A stretch of DNA of 40,819 bases from a bacterium (GTDB lineage: Bacteria > Cyanobacteriota > Vampirovibrionia > Gastranaerophilales > Gastranaerophilaceae). The stretch is from positions 1-40,819 of the forward strand of contig JAFUPZ010000028.1 of NCBI GenBank assembly GCA_017472545.1. Direction: 5' to 3'. The number at the start of each line of letters is the position of its first letter. Positions within the stretch are counted from its first letter, which is position 1. Both the position numbers and the translations under genes were made by a program. The notes below the pieces were generated by a model. That model saw only the letters and a list, made by a program, of their open reading frames with translations. It searched no databases and was not told the origin of the DNA. Below are positions 14,905-23,668 of the stretch, in pieces.

Positions 14905-16290
14905 ATGAAAAAACTTTTGAGATTAATACTAATTTCAGCGATTTGTTTTATCCCAACAACACAGGCAAAAGCCGCTGATGATATAGCTGAAGACCTATTT
15001 GAAACAAAGTTCAAAGATGAAATTGTTCTCAACACAAATAGTAACATTTCTTCATCAAAAACTACAGATGTAGGAGTTGAAAGTTTTGAGAACGAAAAAA
15101 TTGCTATTGAAATCGAAGAAAATTCTGAAAATAAAGTTGAACCTGTTAGAAAAAAACTATTTAATTTTGATCCAAATGATGACGATGACAATGATGACAT
15201 TTTGGATAACACCGAGTTAGATTTCAAAATCTTCGAATTATTTGATCAAGATAAAGATGAAGACGGAAGAATCGACGAAGATACATTATTTGGGAAAGTT
15301 CTTCATAGTAAAATCCGAAGAACAGACGTCCCATCATACTTATTCAAAGATGATTTAACTTTTAAATTTGAAAGAGGACCTGTAAGCAGAATTCAAACAT
15401 ATGGAGGCTATAGAGGTTCTCTAAATTCTTGGTGGATGAAAGATAACTACACAACAGAGTATGATAATTTAACAACTCAATTTGGTATGTATGGACAATT
15501 TAGAAACCCAAATTACAAATTTAAACTTGCGGTAAATCCAATTCCTACTAGTGGAACAAACTATTTGGACAGATTTATTTCAGATGCTTATATTGTTAAT
15601 ACACAAATTCCAAATCATCAAATCGTAGCAGGTTATTCAAGAGTTCAAACAGGGGTTGAAGGTGGTACTTCTACTTACATTTTGCCATTTGTAGCGCGCT
15701 CACAAATTGCAAGAAATTTTGGAAGCGCTCGTTCACTAGCCGTAAAAGTTATTGGGAATTACCAATACATTGACTATAACTTTTCAGTAGGAAGCGCAGG
15801 AAGATATGTTACAAGCGGAATGCCTGGTGCAGAATTTAACAGCTGGGTAAACTTAAAACCACTTGGCAACAAAAGCAAAAAATATGGGAAAATAACAATT
15901 GGTGGAGGCTTTAACGGAGGTCATAACAGGATTGATTACTCAATTCTAAGCGGATATGTTGGATACCACCACAAAAAATTATGGTCAAATTTTGAAGTTG
16001 CAATCGCTGACGGTTACAATGGTTCTAGGGGAATTAGTGCAAATAAAGCTTGCGGTTACGCAGCTACAGTCGGTTGGAAATTTAATCCTCACTTACAACT
16101 TATTGGAAGAATCGACCAATTTGACCCTAATAGAGATGTATCAAATAATCTACAAAGAGAATATACTGTTGGCTTAAATTGGTTTATAAGAGGACAAGCC
16201 CTAAAAGTGATTCTTAACTACGTATTCTGTAATAACCAAAGCAGACCTGATAGTCATAAAATAATTTTAGCAACACAAATAATGATATAA
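14905..16290 (+). CDS. Outer-membrane porin-like beta-barrel with acidic EF-hand-like linker
   Basis: 461 residues from ATG 14905. A signal peptide (KKLLRLILISAICF, cleavage near QAKAA) is followed by a Ser/Glu-rich stretch and an Asp-rich segment (PNDDDDNDD). A calcium-loop-like motif DKDEDGRIDED lies around residues 116-126. From ~160 on the protein alternates as in barrels: short aromatic-ended strands (e.g. SNFEVAIADGYNG, EYTVGLNWFIRGQALKVILN) and a final amphipathic strand HKIILATQIMI. This suggests an OprO/OprP-like porin fold and implies a diderm envelope. It ends in I rather than the usual F. Substrate unknown. The linker could sit in the periplasm and bind calcium, though position 12 of the loop is Thr, not Glu. 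Confidence 0.72.
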   Translation: MKKLLRLILISAICFIPTTQAKAADDIAEDLFETKFKDEIVLNTNSNISSSKTTDVGVESFENEKIAIEIEENSENKVEPVRKKLFNFDPNDDDDNDDILDNTELDFKIFELFDQDKDEDGRIDEDTLFGKVLHSKIRRTDVPSYLFKDDLTFKFERGPVSRIQTYGGYRGSLNSWWMKDNYTTEYDNLTTQFGMYGQFRNPNYKFKLAVNPIPTSGTNYLDRFISDAYIVNTQIPNHQIVAGYSRVQTGVEGGTSTYILPFVARSQIARNFGSARSLAVKVIGNYQYIDYNFSVGSAGRYVTSGMPGAEFNSWVNLKPLGNKSKKYGKITIGGGFNGGHNRIDYSILSGYVGYHHKKLWSNFEVAIADGYNGSRGISANKACGYAATVGWKFNPHLQLIGRIDQFDPNRDVSNNLQREYTVGLNWFIRGQALKVILNYVFCNNQSRPDSHKIILATQIMI

Positions 16291-16316
16291 AAAAACAGGC
16301 ACAAGGCCTGTTTTTT
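16291..16316. terminator. Terminator after the porin-like gene
   Basis: 10-bp arms AAAAACAGGC/GCCTGTTTTT with loop ACAAG, plus-strand T run to 16316. The A run on the other side also makes it usable for the converging prepilin gene, whose stop codon it touches. Confidence 0.85.
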
Positions 16317-17136
16317 ATTTGTAATCAATGTAATCATTCCAATAATTATTCGACGATGTAACAGTTTTACCTTTTGCCGATTTTCCTGCAGGTGCAATAT
16401 TTTCTACAGGATAATTATATGGGCAAGTATCATAAGCACAACCATTACCTTTTTGACAAACTTGGTCTGACCAATCTATATTATTTATATTACTAGCAGC
16501 CAACTTATCCGCATCGCACAGAACAATCTGTCCTGAGTAATCATTTCCATTACCTGCATCGTTATAAATCCACTCAGCAACATCGCGAGCCCTCATAGGC
16601 ATAAACGCAAAAATATCAATATTATAAGTATTTGGCTTTGCAGAACCATTAATATCTACACAAATAGTTCTAGATTCAGCATTAAATGTCCAAATTCTAC
16701 CTTTTGAATCAATCCACGCACCATAGTTATCACAAAACACAGTACCAGAAACACGCCCTACCTGACGATTAAATCGATATGGTGGATGTGGCGCACGATC
16801 AGATTGATATAATTCTCTTAAATATGTCGCAGCCTTTGTATAGTCAGTAGTTGAACGATATGAGTTCCCACCTGATACCTTACTCATAAACTCTTTGAAA
16901 AACTCTGTATAAGCCGAACGTCTAGCATAATCTCCAACATCACCTTTTTCATAGTTAAAATAGGCACCAATTTGTTTAATATCACTATAAGTAGATCTAA
17001 ACTGTTCTTCCAAAACTTTTGACTTGTAGTTATATGCCAAAGTTGGAATAGTCAATGCAGATATTGCACCAACTAGGCCTAACGTAATTAGGATTTCTGC
17101 CAAGGTAAACCCTGATTTTTTATTCAAATTAAACAC
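16315..17136 (-). CDS. Type IV prepilin-like protein
   Basis: 273 residues from a GTG at 17136. The frame runs on to a TTG at 17172, but that TTG directly abuts a TATAAT box and would not be transcribed; GAGGAT precedes the GTG. The prepilin peptidase site is textbook: KKSG^FTLAEILITLG, with Gly at -1, Phe at +1 and Glu at +5, then a hydrophobic helix to ~A31. The globular part has cysteines (VFCDNYGAW, VCQKGNGCAYDTC) likely paired in disulfides. It is a secreted, helix-anchored pilin or pseudopilin. It converges on the porin gene and is not next to pilus machinery, although a PilB/GspE-like gene begins at the far end of the window. Confidence 0.87.
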   Translation of the reverse strand: MFNLNKKSGFTLAEILITLGLVGAISALTIPTLAYNYKSKVLEEQFRSTYSDIKQIGAYFNYEKGDVGDYARRSAYTEFFKEFMSKVSGGNSYRSTTDYTKAATYLRELYQSDRAPHPPYRFNRQVGRVSGTVFCDNYGAWIDSKGRIWTFNAESRTICVDINGSAKPNTYNIDIFAFMPMRARDVAEWIYNDAGNGNDYSGQIVLCDADKLAASNINNIDWSDQVCQKGNGCAYDTCPYNYPVENIAPAGKSAKGKTVTSSNNYWNDYIDYK

Positions 17137-17172
17137 TTTGCTCTTATCCTCATAATTATTTTGTATAGACAA

Positions 17173-17201
17173 ATTATAACGTATTTTTCAGGCTAAGTCT
17201 A
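17173..17201 (-). promoter_or_regulatory. Promoter of the prepilin gene
   Basis: Minus strand: TAGACT (17196-17201), 17-nt spacer, TATAAT (17173-17178). Placing transcription start near 17166 leaves a ~30-nt leader with GAGGAT before GTG 17136 and decides the start codon. Confidence 0.5.
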
Positions 17202-17217
17202 GAGGGACTATGTATCA

Positions 17218-18183
17218 TTAAAATTTCAAAAGAACTTTTAAAGTATCTTTTTCTTTGTTCTTTTCAAACCCATCCAAAGCCTCATCCACAGAATAAGTTG
17301 CTGAAATTAACGGAGAAAAGTCAACTTTACCTGATTCTAACAAGCGCAAAGCTGCTGGGAATTGTCCACATCTTGAACCCAATACTGTAATTTCATCAAT
17401 AACAATTGGAGCCAAATTAAATTCTTTAGATGCCGCAACTGTACTTTTCAAAACTAAAACTCCGCGAGGTTTTGTCAATGCTAATGCTGTTTCAAATCCA
17501 GAAATAGAACCTGTCGCTTCAACTACAACATCATATTTTTTCTCAATCACAAAATCGTTCAATAAAGAAACCTTTACCCCTTGAGCTTTTGCAATATCAA
17601 GTTTGTTTTGGTGTTTACCAACTAAGGTTACATCCAAATTTTGAGCATTTAATGCTAATGCTGTGATTAACCCAAGTTTTCCATCCCCTAAAACTACAAC
17701 TTTTTCAAAAGGTTTTATATGACGCTGTTCTGTAATTTCTAATGCTGCAGCAAGTGGTTCCACAAACACAGCTTGAGTATCAGGAACATTTTCAGGAACT
17801 TCGAATAAAACTTCTGTAGGCATAGTAAAATATTGTGCAAAAACTCCATCTTTCCTCCAAATACCTAAAGTGTGTCTATTTGGACAATGACGATACATTT
17901 TTTCTGCACACCAACTACAATCAGGCTCCTTGCAACCATAACTAATTTCTGGAACAACTCTTTTTCCTACTAAAGATTTGTCCTCCCCATTAACTTCTTC
18001 AACTATACCAACAGCTTCATGACCCAAAACACCAACATATCCCATATAACCTTTTGTTATCTCATAATCAGTGTTGCAAATACCTGCCAAAGTAACTCTT
18101 ACTAAAGCTTCACCTTCTTTTGGAACGGGTTTTTCATAATCATTAACAAGTTTTAATTCATTATCAAATACGACAGCTTTCAT
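17218..18183 (-). CDS. Zinc-dependent medium-chain alcohol/polyol dehydrogenase
   Basis: 321 residues. The MDR family oxidises alcohols or polyols with NAD(P). Catalytic zinc ligands appear as C36 (GICNTDYE) and H55-E56 (LGHEAVG). Structural-zinc cysteines are C84, C89, C92 and C100, with the first gap lengthened to C-x4-C instead of the usual C-x2-C. The Rossmann dinucleotide loop is VVLGDGKLGL. It is slightly short for the family (~340-350). It follows the solute-binding protein gene by only 10 bp on the same strand, so the two form an operon. Its substrate might be related to the ligand of that binding protein, but nothing in the sequence names it. Confidence 0.85.
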   Translation of the reverse strand: MKAVVFDNELKLVNDYEKPVPKEGEALVRVTLAGICNTDYEITKGYMGYVGVLGHEAVGIVEEVNGEDKSLVGKRVVPEISYGCKEPDCSWCAEKMYRHCPNRHTLGIWRKDGVFAQYFTMPTEVLFEVPENVPDTQAVFVEPLAAALEITEQRHIKPFEKVVVLGDGKLGLITALALNAQNLDVTLVGKHQNKLDIAKAQGVKVSLLNDFVIEKKYDVVVEATGSISGFETALALTKPRGVLVLKSTVAASKEFNLAPIVIDEITVLGSRCGQFPAALRLLESGKVDFSPLISATYSVDEALDGFEKNKEKDTLKVLLKF

Positions 18184-18193
18184 TTATATCTCC

Positions 18194-19420
18194 TTATTCC
18201 TCTATACTTTTCCAATCCTTTGCAACTTTATCAAGAATATCTTTTGTTTTAGATTTATCAAGCAAAATTTCTTGCGTGGCTGAATTCATAATATTATTTA
18301 TATCTTTTTGACCTTTTTTCGTTCTGTATACTGGTTGAACTTTATTAAGTTGTCTTGCACTGATAACACGGGCTTTTGCCTGTAAATCATTTTTATCATA
18401 ATTTGTATAAAATTCATTTTTCAAGGTCTTTTCGTTAACTGCCAAAACATTTGTCAACTTTGCTAATTCTAGTTGATTTTTATCATTAGTTAAAAATAAA
18501 GCAAACTTCAACGCTTCATTTTTATGTTTTGCTCTTAATGGAATAACAAAATTCATCAACGAAAAATCATTCTGCCCTAACTCCCCAGTAACTTGTGGCG
18601 CAACATCAGTATTTTTATAAGTAGAAGGCGCATTTTCTTTAATCATGTTCAAGAAATTCGCCCCAGCACCTATCATTACAATATTGCCTGACATATATTT
18701 TTCCAAAGACTCTTGTAATGTTATTGTCACAGTTTCTTTTGGTATCAAATTATTAGAATATAAATGTTTAAACAAATCTAAAACTTCTACAGCCTTATCA
18801 GAATTAACAGAAACTGAAGTTGCTACCCCATATTTATTCAAAATTTTCAACATTGTATCATTTTCAGTAATATTAGGAAGCATTATATAAGCCCCTGTTT
18901 TCTCCCTTACAATAGGTGCAAAATCAGCAACTTGAGAATAATTTTTAGGAACACTAACCCCTGCTTTATTCAACAAATCTCTGTTATAAATCGTAATTGC
19001 ACTTGTCGCATACCAAGGTATTGAGTAAATTTTACCATTGTAGCGCAATGAATTTAAAATCTCTTGATTAAATTGCCCTAACTCAGAATCATTAATTTCA
19101 TACAATGCACCTTTATGCGCCAAAGTTGCAGAAAAATCAGGGTTCAAATTCACCAAATCAGGAGGATTGTCACTCAAAACAGATGCTAAAGTCCTTTTTT
19201 CACCTTCTGAAAACGGTACATCTACCCACTTAATTTTTATATTAGGATTTTCTGCTTCAAATTCAGAAATAACATCATTTATATACGGTGCAAAATCAGA
19301 CATTTGTAGTGTCCAAAAGACAACCTCGTTATCTTTTTCTGTTGGTTTCATAAAAATAAATAACAAGCTTGTTAAGAATATAAATGTTGTTAAGATAATC
19401 ACGTAAAATAGCTTATTCAA
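18194..19420 (-). CDS. Family 1 extracellular solute-binding protein (ABC sugar type)
   Basis: 408 residues from a TTG start at 19420, with GGGGT six nt upstream; no ATG fits in front of the hydrophobic segment. Residues ~5-23 (FYVIILTTFIFLTSLLFIF) form a signal or anchor helix without a lipobox cysteine, so it is either membrane-tethered or released. The mature part has the family 1 signatures: ISEFEAENPNIKIKWVDVPF, NPPDLVNLNPDFSATL and PWYATSAITIYNRDLLNKAG. Such proteins deliver sugars or glycerol-phosphate compounds to ABC permeases. No permease or ATPase gene is nearby. It is cotranscribed with the dehydrogenase and divergent from rarA, sharing a 45-bp promoter region. Confidence 0.87.
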   Translation of the reverse strand: MNKLFYVIILTTFIFLTSLLFIFMKPTEKDNEVVFWTLQMSDFAPYINDVISEFEAENPNIKIKWVDVPFSEGEKRTLASVLSDNPPDLVNLNPDFSATLAHKGALYEINDSELGQFNQEILNSLRYNGKIYSIPWYATSAITIYNRDLLNKAGVSVPKNYSQVADFAPIVREKTGAYIMLPNITENDTMLKILNKYGVATSVSVNSDKAVEVLDLFKHLYSNNLIPKETVTITLQESLEKYMSGNIVMIGAGANFLNMIKENAPSTYKNTDVAPQVTGELGQNDFSLMNFVIPLRAKHKNEALKFALFLTNDKNQLELAKLTNVLAVNEKTLKNEFYTNYDKNDLQAKARVISARQLNKVQPVYRTKKGQKDINNIMNSATQEILLDKSKTKDILDKVAKDWKSIEE

Positions 19421-19431
19421 AATTACCCCAT

Positions 19432-19459
19432 TTGATTTTATACATCGCCCTGATATAAT
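19432..19459 (+). promoter_or_regulatory. Promoter for rarA, predicted leaderless
   Basis: TTGATT (19432-19437), 16-nt spacer, TATAAT (19454-19459), then 6 nt to ATG 19466. No Shine-Dalgarno. One of the clearest leaderless arrangements in the window. Confidence 0.65.
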
Positions 19460-19465
19460 TATACT

Positions 19466-20704
19466 ATGAACAATCTATTTACGGAACTTGAAAAACAAAA
19501 TAAACAAATACCTTTGGCTGAAACTCTTCGACCTCAAACATTGGAAGATTTTTTGGGACAAAGTAATGTAATTTCGCCACATAGTCCGCTACTTAACTTA
19601 TTAAAAACTAACAGATTGTTCTCATTAATCTTATGGGGTACTCCAGGTTGTGGTAAAACAACACTAGCTAGACTGATTGCAACAAAAACAAATGCTGCAT
19701 TCATTGAGATTTCCGCTGTAACCTCAGGAGTTAAAGATATAAAAGAAGCCGTAGACAAAGCAAAAGAAAATCTACGCGCAGGACAAAAAACAATTTTATT
19801 TATAGATGAAATTCATAGATATTCAAAAACCCAACAAGATGCTCTATTACCACATCTTGAAAATGGGACATTATTTTTAATCGGTTCTACAACTGAAAAC
19901 CCATCATTCCAAGTTGTTCCGGCATTATTGTCAAGATTACAAGTTATACGCCTAAATTCTATAGATGATGAGAGTATGGCTTCTATTATCAAAAAAGGAT
20001 TTTCTTACTTGGCGACAAATTACACACCTATGGAATGTGAAAGTGGAGTTCTAGATTTCATTATAAATCTTGCAAGAGGAGATGCTAGATACGCACTCAA
20101 TATTACAGAAAACGCATATTTTGCAAGCGACTTAAAAGACAACAAAAGACTTTTAACCGTAAAAACAATTGAAGAAATTTGCCAACAACGCAATACTAGA
20201 TACTCAAGACAAGAACATTATGATTGCGCTTCAGCATTTCAAAAAAGCCTAAGAGGAAGTGACCCTGATGCTGCAATCTATTATTTAGCAAAGATGATTG
20301 TTGCAGGAGAAGACCCTAGATTCATCGCAAGAAGACTAATTACTTGCGCAGCAGAAGATGTTGGAAACGCAGATCCAAATGCACTAAATATCGCACTAAA
20401 CGCCTATAAAGCTGTGGAATTATTAGGACTACCAGAAGGCAGAATTCCTCTTGCTCAAGCTGTAATTTACGTTGCTCGCGCACCAAAATCTAATGAAACT
20501 GTATGTGCTATTGATGCTGCAATATCAGATATAACAAGTGGAAAAGATTTTCCTCCACCAATGCACCTAAGAGATGCTCACTACAAAGATGCGTCAAAAT
20601 ACGGTTTTGGAATTGGATATGTGTATTCTCACGAAGCGCCAGAGGTTGAACAACAATTCTTACCTGATGAATTAGCAAACAGAAAATACACTAAAGGACA
20701 GTAG
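19466..20704 (+). CDS. rarA: Replication-associated recombination ATPase RarA (MgsA)
   Basis: 412 residues. RarA is an AAA+ clamp-loader-like ATPase acting at stalled replication forks. Visible are LAETLRPQTLEDFLGQ, Walker A GTPGCGKT (58-65), Walker [21 protein letters not shown], sensor 1 LIGSTTENPSF and the C-terminal tetramerisation part (MIVAGEDPRFIARRLITCAA, then GKDFPPPMHLRDAHYK). Length is near the usual ~420-450. With ruvB and recG it is the third fork-repair motor in this window, but the three are separate transcription units. Confidence 0.95.
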   Translation: MNNLFTELEKQNKQIPLAETLRPQTLEDFLGQSNVISPHSPLLNLLKTNRLFSLILWGTPGCGKTTLARLIATKTNAAFIEISAVTSGVKDIKEAVDKAKENLRAGQKTILFIDEIHRYSKTQQDALLPHLENGTLFLIGSTTENPSFQVVPALLSRLQVIRLNSIDDESMASIIKKGFSYLATNYTPMECESGVLDFIINLARGDARYALNITENAYFASDLKDNKRLLTVKTIEEICQQRNTRYSRQEHYDCASAFQKSLRGSDPDAAIYYLAKMIVAGEDPRFIARRLITCAAEDVGNADPNALNIALNAYKAVELLGLPEGRIPLAQAVIYVARAPKSNETVCAIDAAISDITSGKDFPPPMHLRDAHYKDASKYGFGIGYVYSHEAPEVEQQFLPDELANRKYTKGQ

Positions 20705-20723
20705 AGCACACCCTTCTGTCCTT
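20694..20723 (+). terminator. Possible hairpin at the end of rarA
   Basis: 8-bp arms AAGGACAG/CTGTCCTT with a 14-nt loop span the rarA stop codon. There is no T run, so it is at best a weak or factor-dependent terminator. Confidence 0.3.
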
Positions 20724-20761
20724 CGGATACCCTTAATGGGATCAAATCTATTTATTTACTC

Positions 20762-22906
20762 CTAATTTGAGAATAGAGCAAATGTTTTTTCAATACTTTT
20801 TGAAATTAGGTTTTTAACTGTGTCATATTCAGTTGAAAGTGAAGAAATTTCAGCATCTAATTTCTTAGTTTTTAAGTCGATTGAATCTTCTTTATAAGTT
20901 AATTCTGCTTTTTTAGATGAAAATTCAGCTTCAGCTCTTTCTATAGCGTCAGTATCAGAAACTTCGACCATATAACCTGTTTCATTGTATCTAGTTTGAT
21001 AATAATAACCATCTTGGTTCAATGAACTCATTGAATAACGTCCATCTTTCAATGCTGCTTCTAAATATTCATAATCATCAATTGCTGCATCTTCTCTCCA
21101 GCCATACTCTAAAATATTATTGTAAAGTTGATCAAAGAAGTCTGCAGATTTTGCTTCCATATCAGTAACAGCATCTTCTTCTGCTTGACCGATGTATACA
21201 TAGCTTAAGTTATCAGTAACATAAATAGTTGAGTCAACACCCTTACCAACAACATAATCTGAATTTGCACCTGATAGAGCATTTTCATAATATGTCAAGA
21301 ATGAGCGTAACATATTAGTCAAACTAACACCATAATATTCCGCACCATCAGTCATATAACCTACACGGTTATAATTTTCAGCATTTAGATATGCGCTGTT
21401 ATCAACCATTGATTTGTTATTTGTTCTAGAGCCTGTTCCGACAGCATCGTTCAAACTCAAGAAAGTTTTCTTGACCATATTATAAGCAAATGACAAAGCT
21501 GAAGAAGAAGCATCATCAACGTTCAATCCTTGACCTGACAAATCTTTAGTTTCAGAATAACCAAATATTGCAACCATTGAATCTAATAATTTAGTAACGT
21601 TTGAAACAAATGTTTCTAATCTTTCTTCAGAACTTGTACCAGCTAGATTGTTATTTGCCATCAACACAATATTACCAGTTAAAATATCTCCAATAGTCAT
21701 TTCTTGAAGTTCCGCCTGATAATGGTTAATAACACCGTTTTGAACAACTGAATAAGTAGAAGTAATTTGTGTAGTTCCATCATCATCAAGCTGATTAGTA
21801 CCTTTTAATGAGTTAACAGAAGTATTAAACTCACCTTGAATACTTTCAACATTTATTGTAGATTTTAAAGCTTTATGAGCATCCAAATCTGCTTGAAGCT
21901 GAGCTTTTATTGCTTCAAAAGCCGCATCTTGAGTAACTGGCTGTTTATTATGATCTAAAATTGGATTATTAGTAGCTGGATTAATTAACACAGTCTCTAA
22001 TTTATCATCACCATCAATATCTCTTTGATCTACATCATAAATATGTTGAGCTTGGTCAACCAATGACTCTAAACGAAGAGTTTCAGGATCAGCAAGAGGA
22101 TTTACAACACTATTCTTTTGGTTTCTATAATCAGCTTTTAACTGGTTAACAACATCATCGTCAACTTTTTTAGTGCCAAAACCTGAAACTTTTGATAATA
22201 AATCATTTAACCTTTCTTCTTCTCTAGAATATTCAAGAGAAGTTATTTGGTTTTCACCATCAAGAAGAATTTTTGCCCAGTCAACAAGCTGCTTACCCAT
22301 TGTTTCACTTAAACATAAATCTTCAAGCGTCATTGCATTTACAGAAGATTTATCTAAAGGTTCAGAACCCATACCTGCTGCAGGATTCCAAGAAATAGAA
22401 CTTATTGAAGGATTTTCAACATCATTAAATTCAAGTTTTCCAGTTACAGCATCTTTACCAGAAACTTCATAATCATATACAGTAATAGCCTTAGCTGTTT
22501 CTTCGGTAACAATACCACCATAAGCTAATGCTGATATAAATTTATCTCTTGAAACTTGAGAACCAACACCACCAGCTTTTGAAATACCTGCAGCTTTAGC
22601 CGCTGCAGCATACTCAGAATTCAATACGATTGCGCCTGATGGAGATGTTACCATATATGGGTTATAATCATTTGCTGCTGAAGGCATCATCAACAAACTA
22701 TAAGTTAACCCAAAATCATTTTCTACTGCTTCATTTGACCAAATCAATTTAGTAGCATTCATTGCTTGAGCATACTGAGTCGAAATATCACTAATTTGTT
22801 TTGTGATATCAAGCTTCTGCTGAGCAAGTTCTGTTGATCTGTATTCACAGTCAGCCTTTCTTGCTGTTATACATAAAAATCTAGCTTGTGAAGCTGCCAA
22901 TCCCAT
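20762..22906 (-). CDS. MGLAASQAR-type large helical protein, candidate flagellar/type III-secreted axial protein
   Basis: 714 residues with no signal peptide. The N-terminus (MGLAASQARFLCITARKADC) resembles the D0 helix of flagellar rod/hook-family proteins, which carry a similar 'gl.asq..l..ta.nian' pattern. It continues as a helix (ELAQQKLDITKQISDIS). The C-terminus is a coiled coil (IDLKTKKLDAEISSLSTEYD then ISKSIEKTFALF), again like axial proteins whose two ends pair. The middle, ~60-650, is acidic and Asn/Ser/Thr-rich, as in secreted structural domains; no enzyme motif was seen. A near-consensus sigma-28 promoter precedes it, which fits a late flagellar gene. I recall related N-termini in several proteins of this lineage, but no function. 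The assignment is inference. Confidence 0.6.
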   Translation of the reverse strand: MGLAASQARFLCITARKADCEYRSTELAQQKLDITKQISDISTQYAQAMNATKLIWSNEAVENDFGLTYSLLMMPSAANDYNPYMVTSPSGAIVLNSEYAAAAKAAGISKAGGVGSQVSRDKFISALAYGGIVTEETAKAITVYDYEVSGKDAVTGKLEFNDVENPSISSISWNPAAGMGSEPLDKSSVNAMTLEDLCLSETMGKQLVDWAKILLDGENQITSLEYSREEERLNDLLSKVSGFGTKKVDDDVVNQLKADYRNQKNSVVNPLADPETLRLESLVDQAQHIYDVDQRDIDGDDKLETVLINPATNNPILDHNKQPVTQDAAFEAIKAQLQADLDAHKALKSTINVESIQGEFNTSVNSLKGTNQLDDDGTTQITSTYSVVQNGVINHYQAELQEMTIGDILTGNIVLMANNNLAGTSSEERLETFVSNVTKLLDSMVAIFGYSETKDLSGQGLNVDDASSSALSFAYNMVKKTFLSLNDAVGTGSRTNNKSMVDNSAYLNAENYNRVGYMTDGAEYYGVSLTNMLRSFLTYYENALSGANSDYVVGKGVDSTIYVTDNLSYVYIGQAEEDAVTDMEAKSADFFDQLYNNILEYGWREDAAIDDYEYLEAALKDGRYSMSSLNQDGYYYQTRYNETGYMVEVSDTDAIERAEAEFSSKKAELTYKEDSIDLKTKKLDAEISSLSTEYDTVKNLISKSIEKTFALFSN

Positions 22907-22953
22907 TGTTTTCGTAATCCTTTCGACATGTGGTCATTTTTCGCTTAATCATG

Positions 22954-22980
22954 ATTACGGCATTTTTTCGCTAAACTTTA
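22954..22980 (-). promoter_or_regulatory. Sigma-28 (FliA)-type promoter
   Basis: Minus strand: TAAAGTTT (22973-22980), exactly 11 nt, GCCGTAAT (22954-22961). The enterobacterial FliA consensus is TAAAGTTT-N11-GCCGATAA, so the -35 is perfect and the -10 matches GCCG then differs. Transcription would start near 22946, giving a ~40-nt leader with AAAGGA before ATG 22906. A 12-bp palindrome (22946-22957) overlaps the -10 and the predicted start point. Confidence 0.65.
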
Positions 22981-23017
22981 AGATTTTAGCTCTCGTTTGT
23001 AACATTTCGTTACATAA

Positions 23018-23614
23018 CTATTCTTTAATATTAACAATGGTATAAGCATTAAAATCTAAGGATCCATAAACAATCTTCAACTGCTTATCTCCTTCAGGAA
23101 ACCATAAGGCAAATGTTATTAATTCTTGATCATAATCATCTTTTGTTTCTACAGCTGGAAATTGTGCCAACATAGTATGAGCTTGATAAAATTTTAAAAC
23201 AATCTCACCATTATCTTTTCGCTCACCTTGAATTTGATAATGACCAACAGGCAGAACACCTTCTCCTACTGCAATCTCAACAGGCAAACTTACTACAGGG
23301 AAAAATGAATTGTCAGAATGAACCTTCAAAACTTCTGATTCATTACTTTGTCTATACTCTTCCCCTTTTGGTATATTTTTATCTCTTTTTTTTCTACCAA
23401 AAAGTCCTCGACTTTGTTTGTCTTTAATTTGTTCAATAGCCTTATCAAATTCCTCATCAGAAACACCTTTTTTATCCTGACCATAGAAATCTTGACTTGC
23501 GCCATAATTATCCCACAAATCACCACTTGCAGGCAAGTCAACATCATCTGCAAACGCACAATTTACAGAAGACGCGAACAATACAAACATAAAAGCCGTC
23601 AAAAATCTCTTCAT
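23018..23614 (-). CDS. Small exported protein of unknown function
   Basis: 198 residues, not recognised. A clear signal peptide (KRFLTAFMFVLFASSVNCAF, cleavage near AFA-DD) predicts export. The mature protein starts with an acidic, Gly/Tyr-containing stretch (SGDLWDNYGASQDFYG), a charged helix (EEFDKAIEQIKDKQSRG) with a basic patch (GRKKRDKN), and a beta-rich C-terminal half (LPVEIAVGEGVLPVGHYQI, then LKIVYGSLDFNAYTIVNI). There are no cysteines after the signal. The promoter ends 6 nt before ATG 23614, so the transcript looks leaderless. It lies upstream of, and in the same direction as, the sigma-28 gene, but that gene has its own promoter. Confidence 0.75.
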   Translation of the reverse strand: MKRFLTAFMFVLFASSVNCAFADDVDLPASGDLWDNYGASQDFYGQDKKGVSDEEFDKAIEQIKDKQSRGLFGRKKRDKNIPKGEEYRQSNESEVLKVHSDNSFFPVVSLPVEIAVGEGVLPVGHYQIQGERKDNGEIVLKFYQAHTMLAQFPAVETKDDYDQELITFALWFPEGDKQLKIVYGSLDFNAYTIVNIKE

Positions 23615-23620
23615 ATAAAT

Positions 23621-23648
23621 ATCATAATGAATTTACACAAAAAGTAAA
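23621..23648 (-). promoter_or_regulatory. Promoter of the small exported protein, predicted leaderless
   Basis: Minus strand: TTTACT (23643-23648), 16-nt spacer, TATGAT (23621-23626), then 6 nt to ATG 23614. Confidence 0.5.
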
Positions 23649-23668
23649 CCCAACAATTATATGAAAAA

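Noticed and set aside
22935-22975. Partial direct repeat of the CATTTTTCGCT stretch at the sigma-28 promoter, suggesting a second promoter
   Set aside because: The second copy lacks both TAAAGTTT at the right distance and GCCG, so only one promoter is called.
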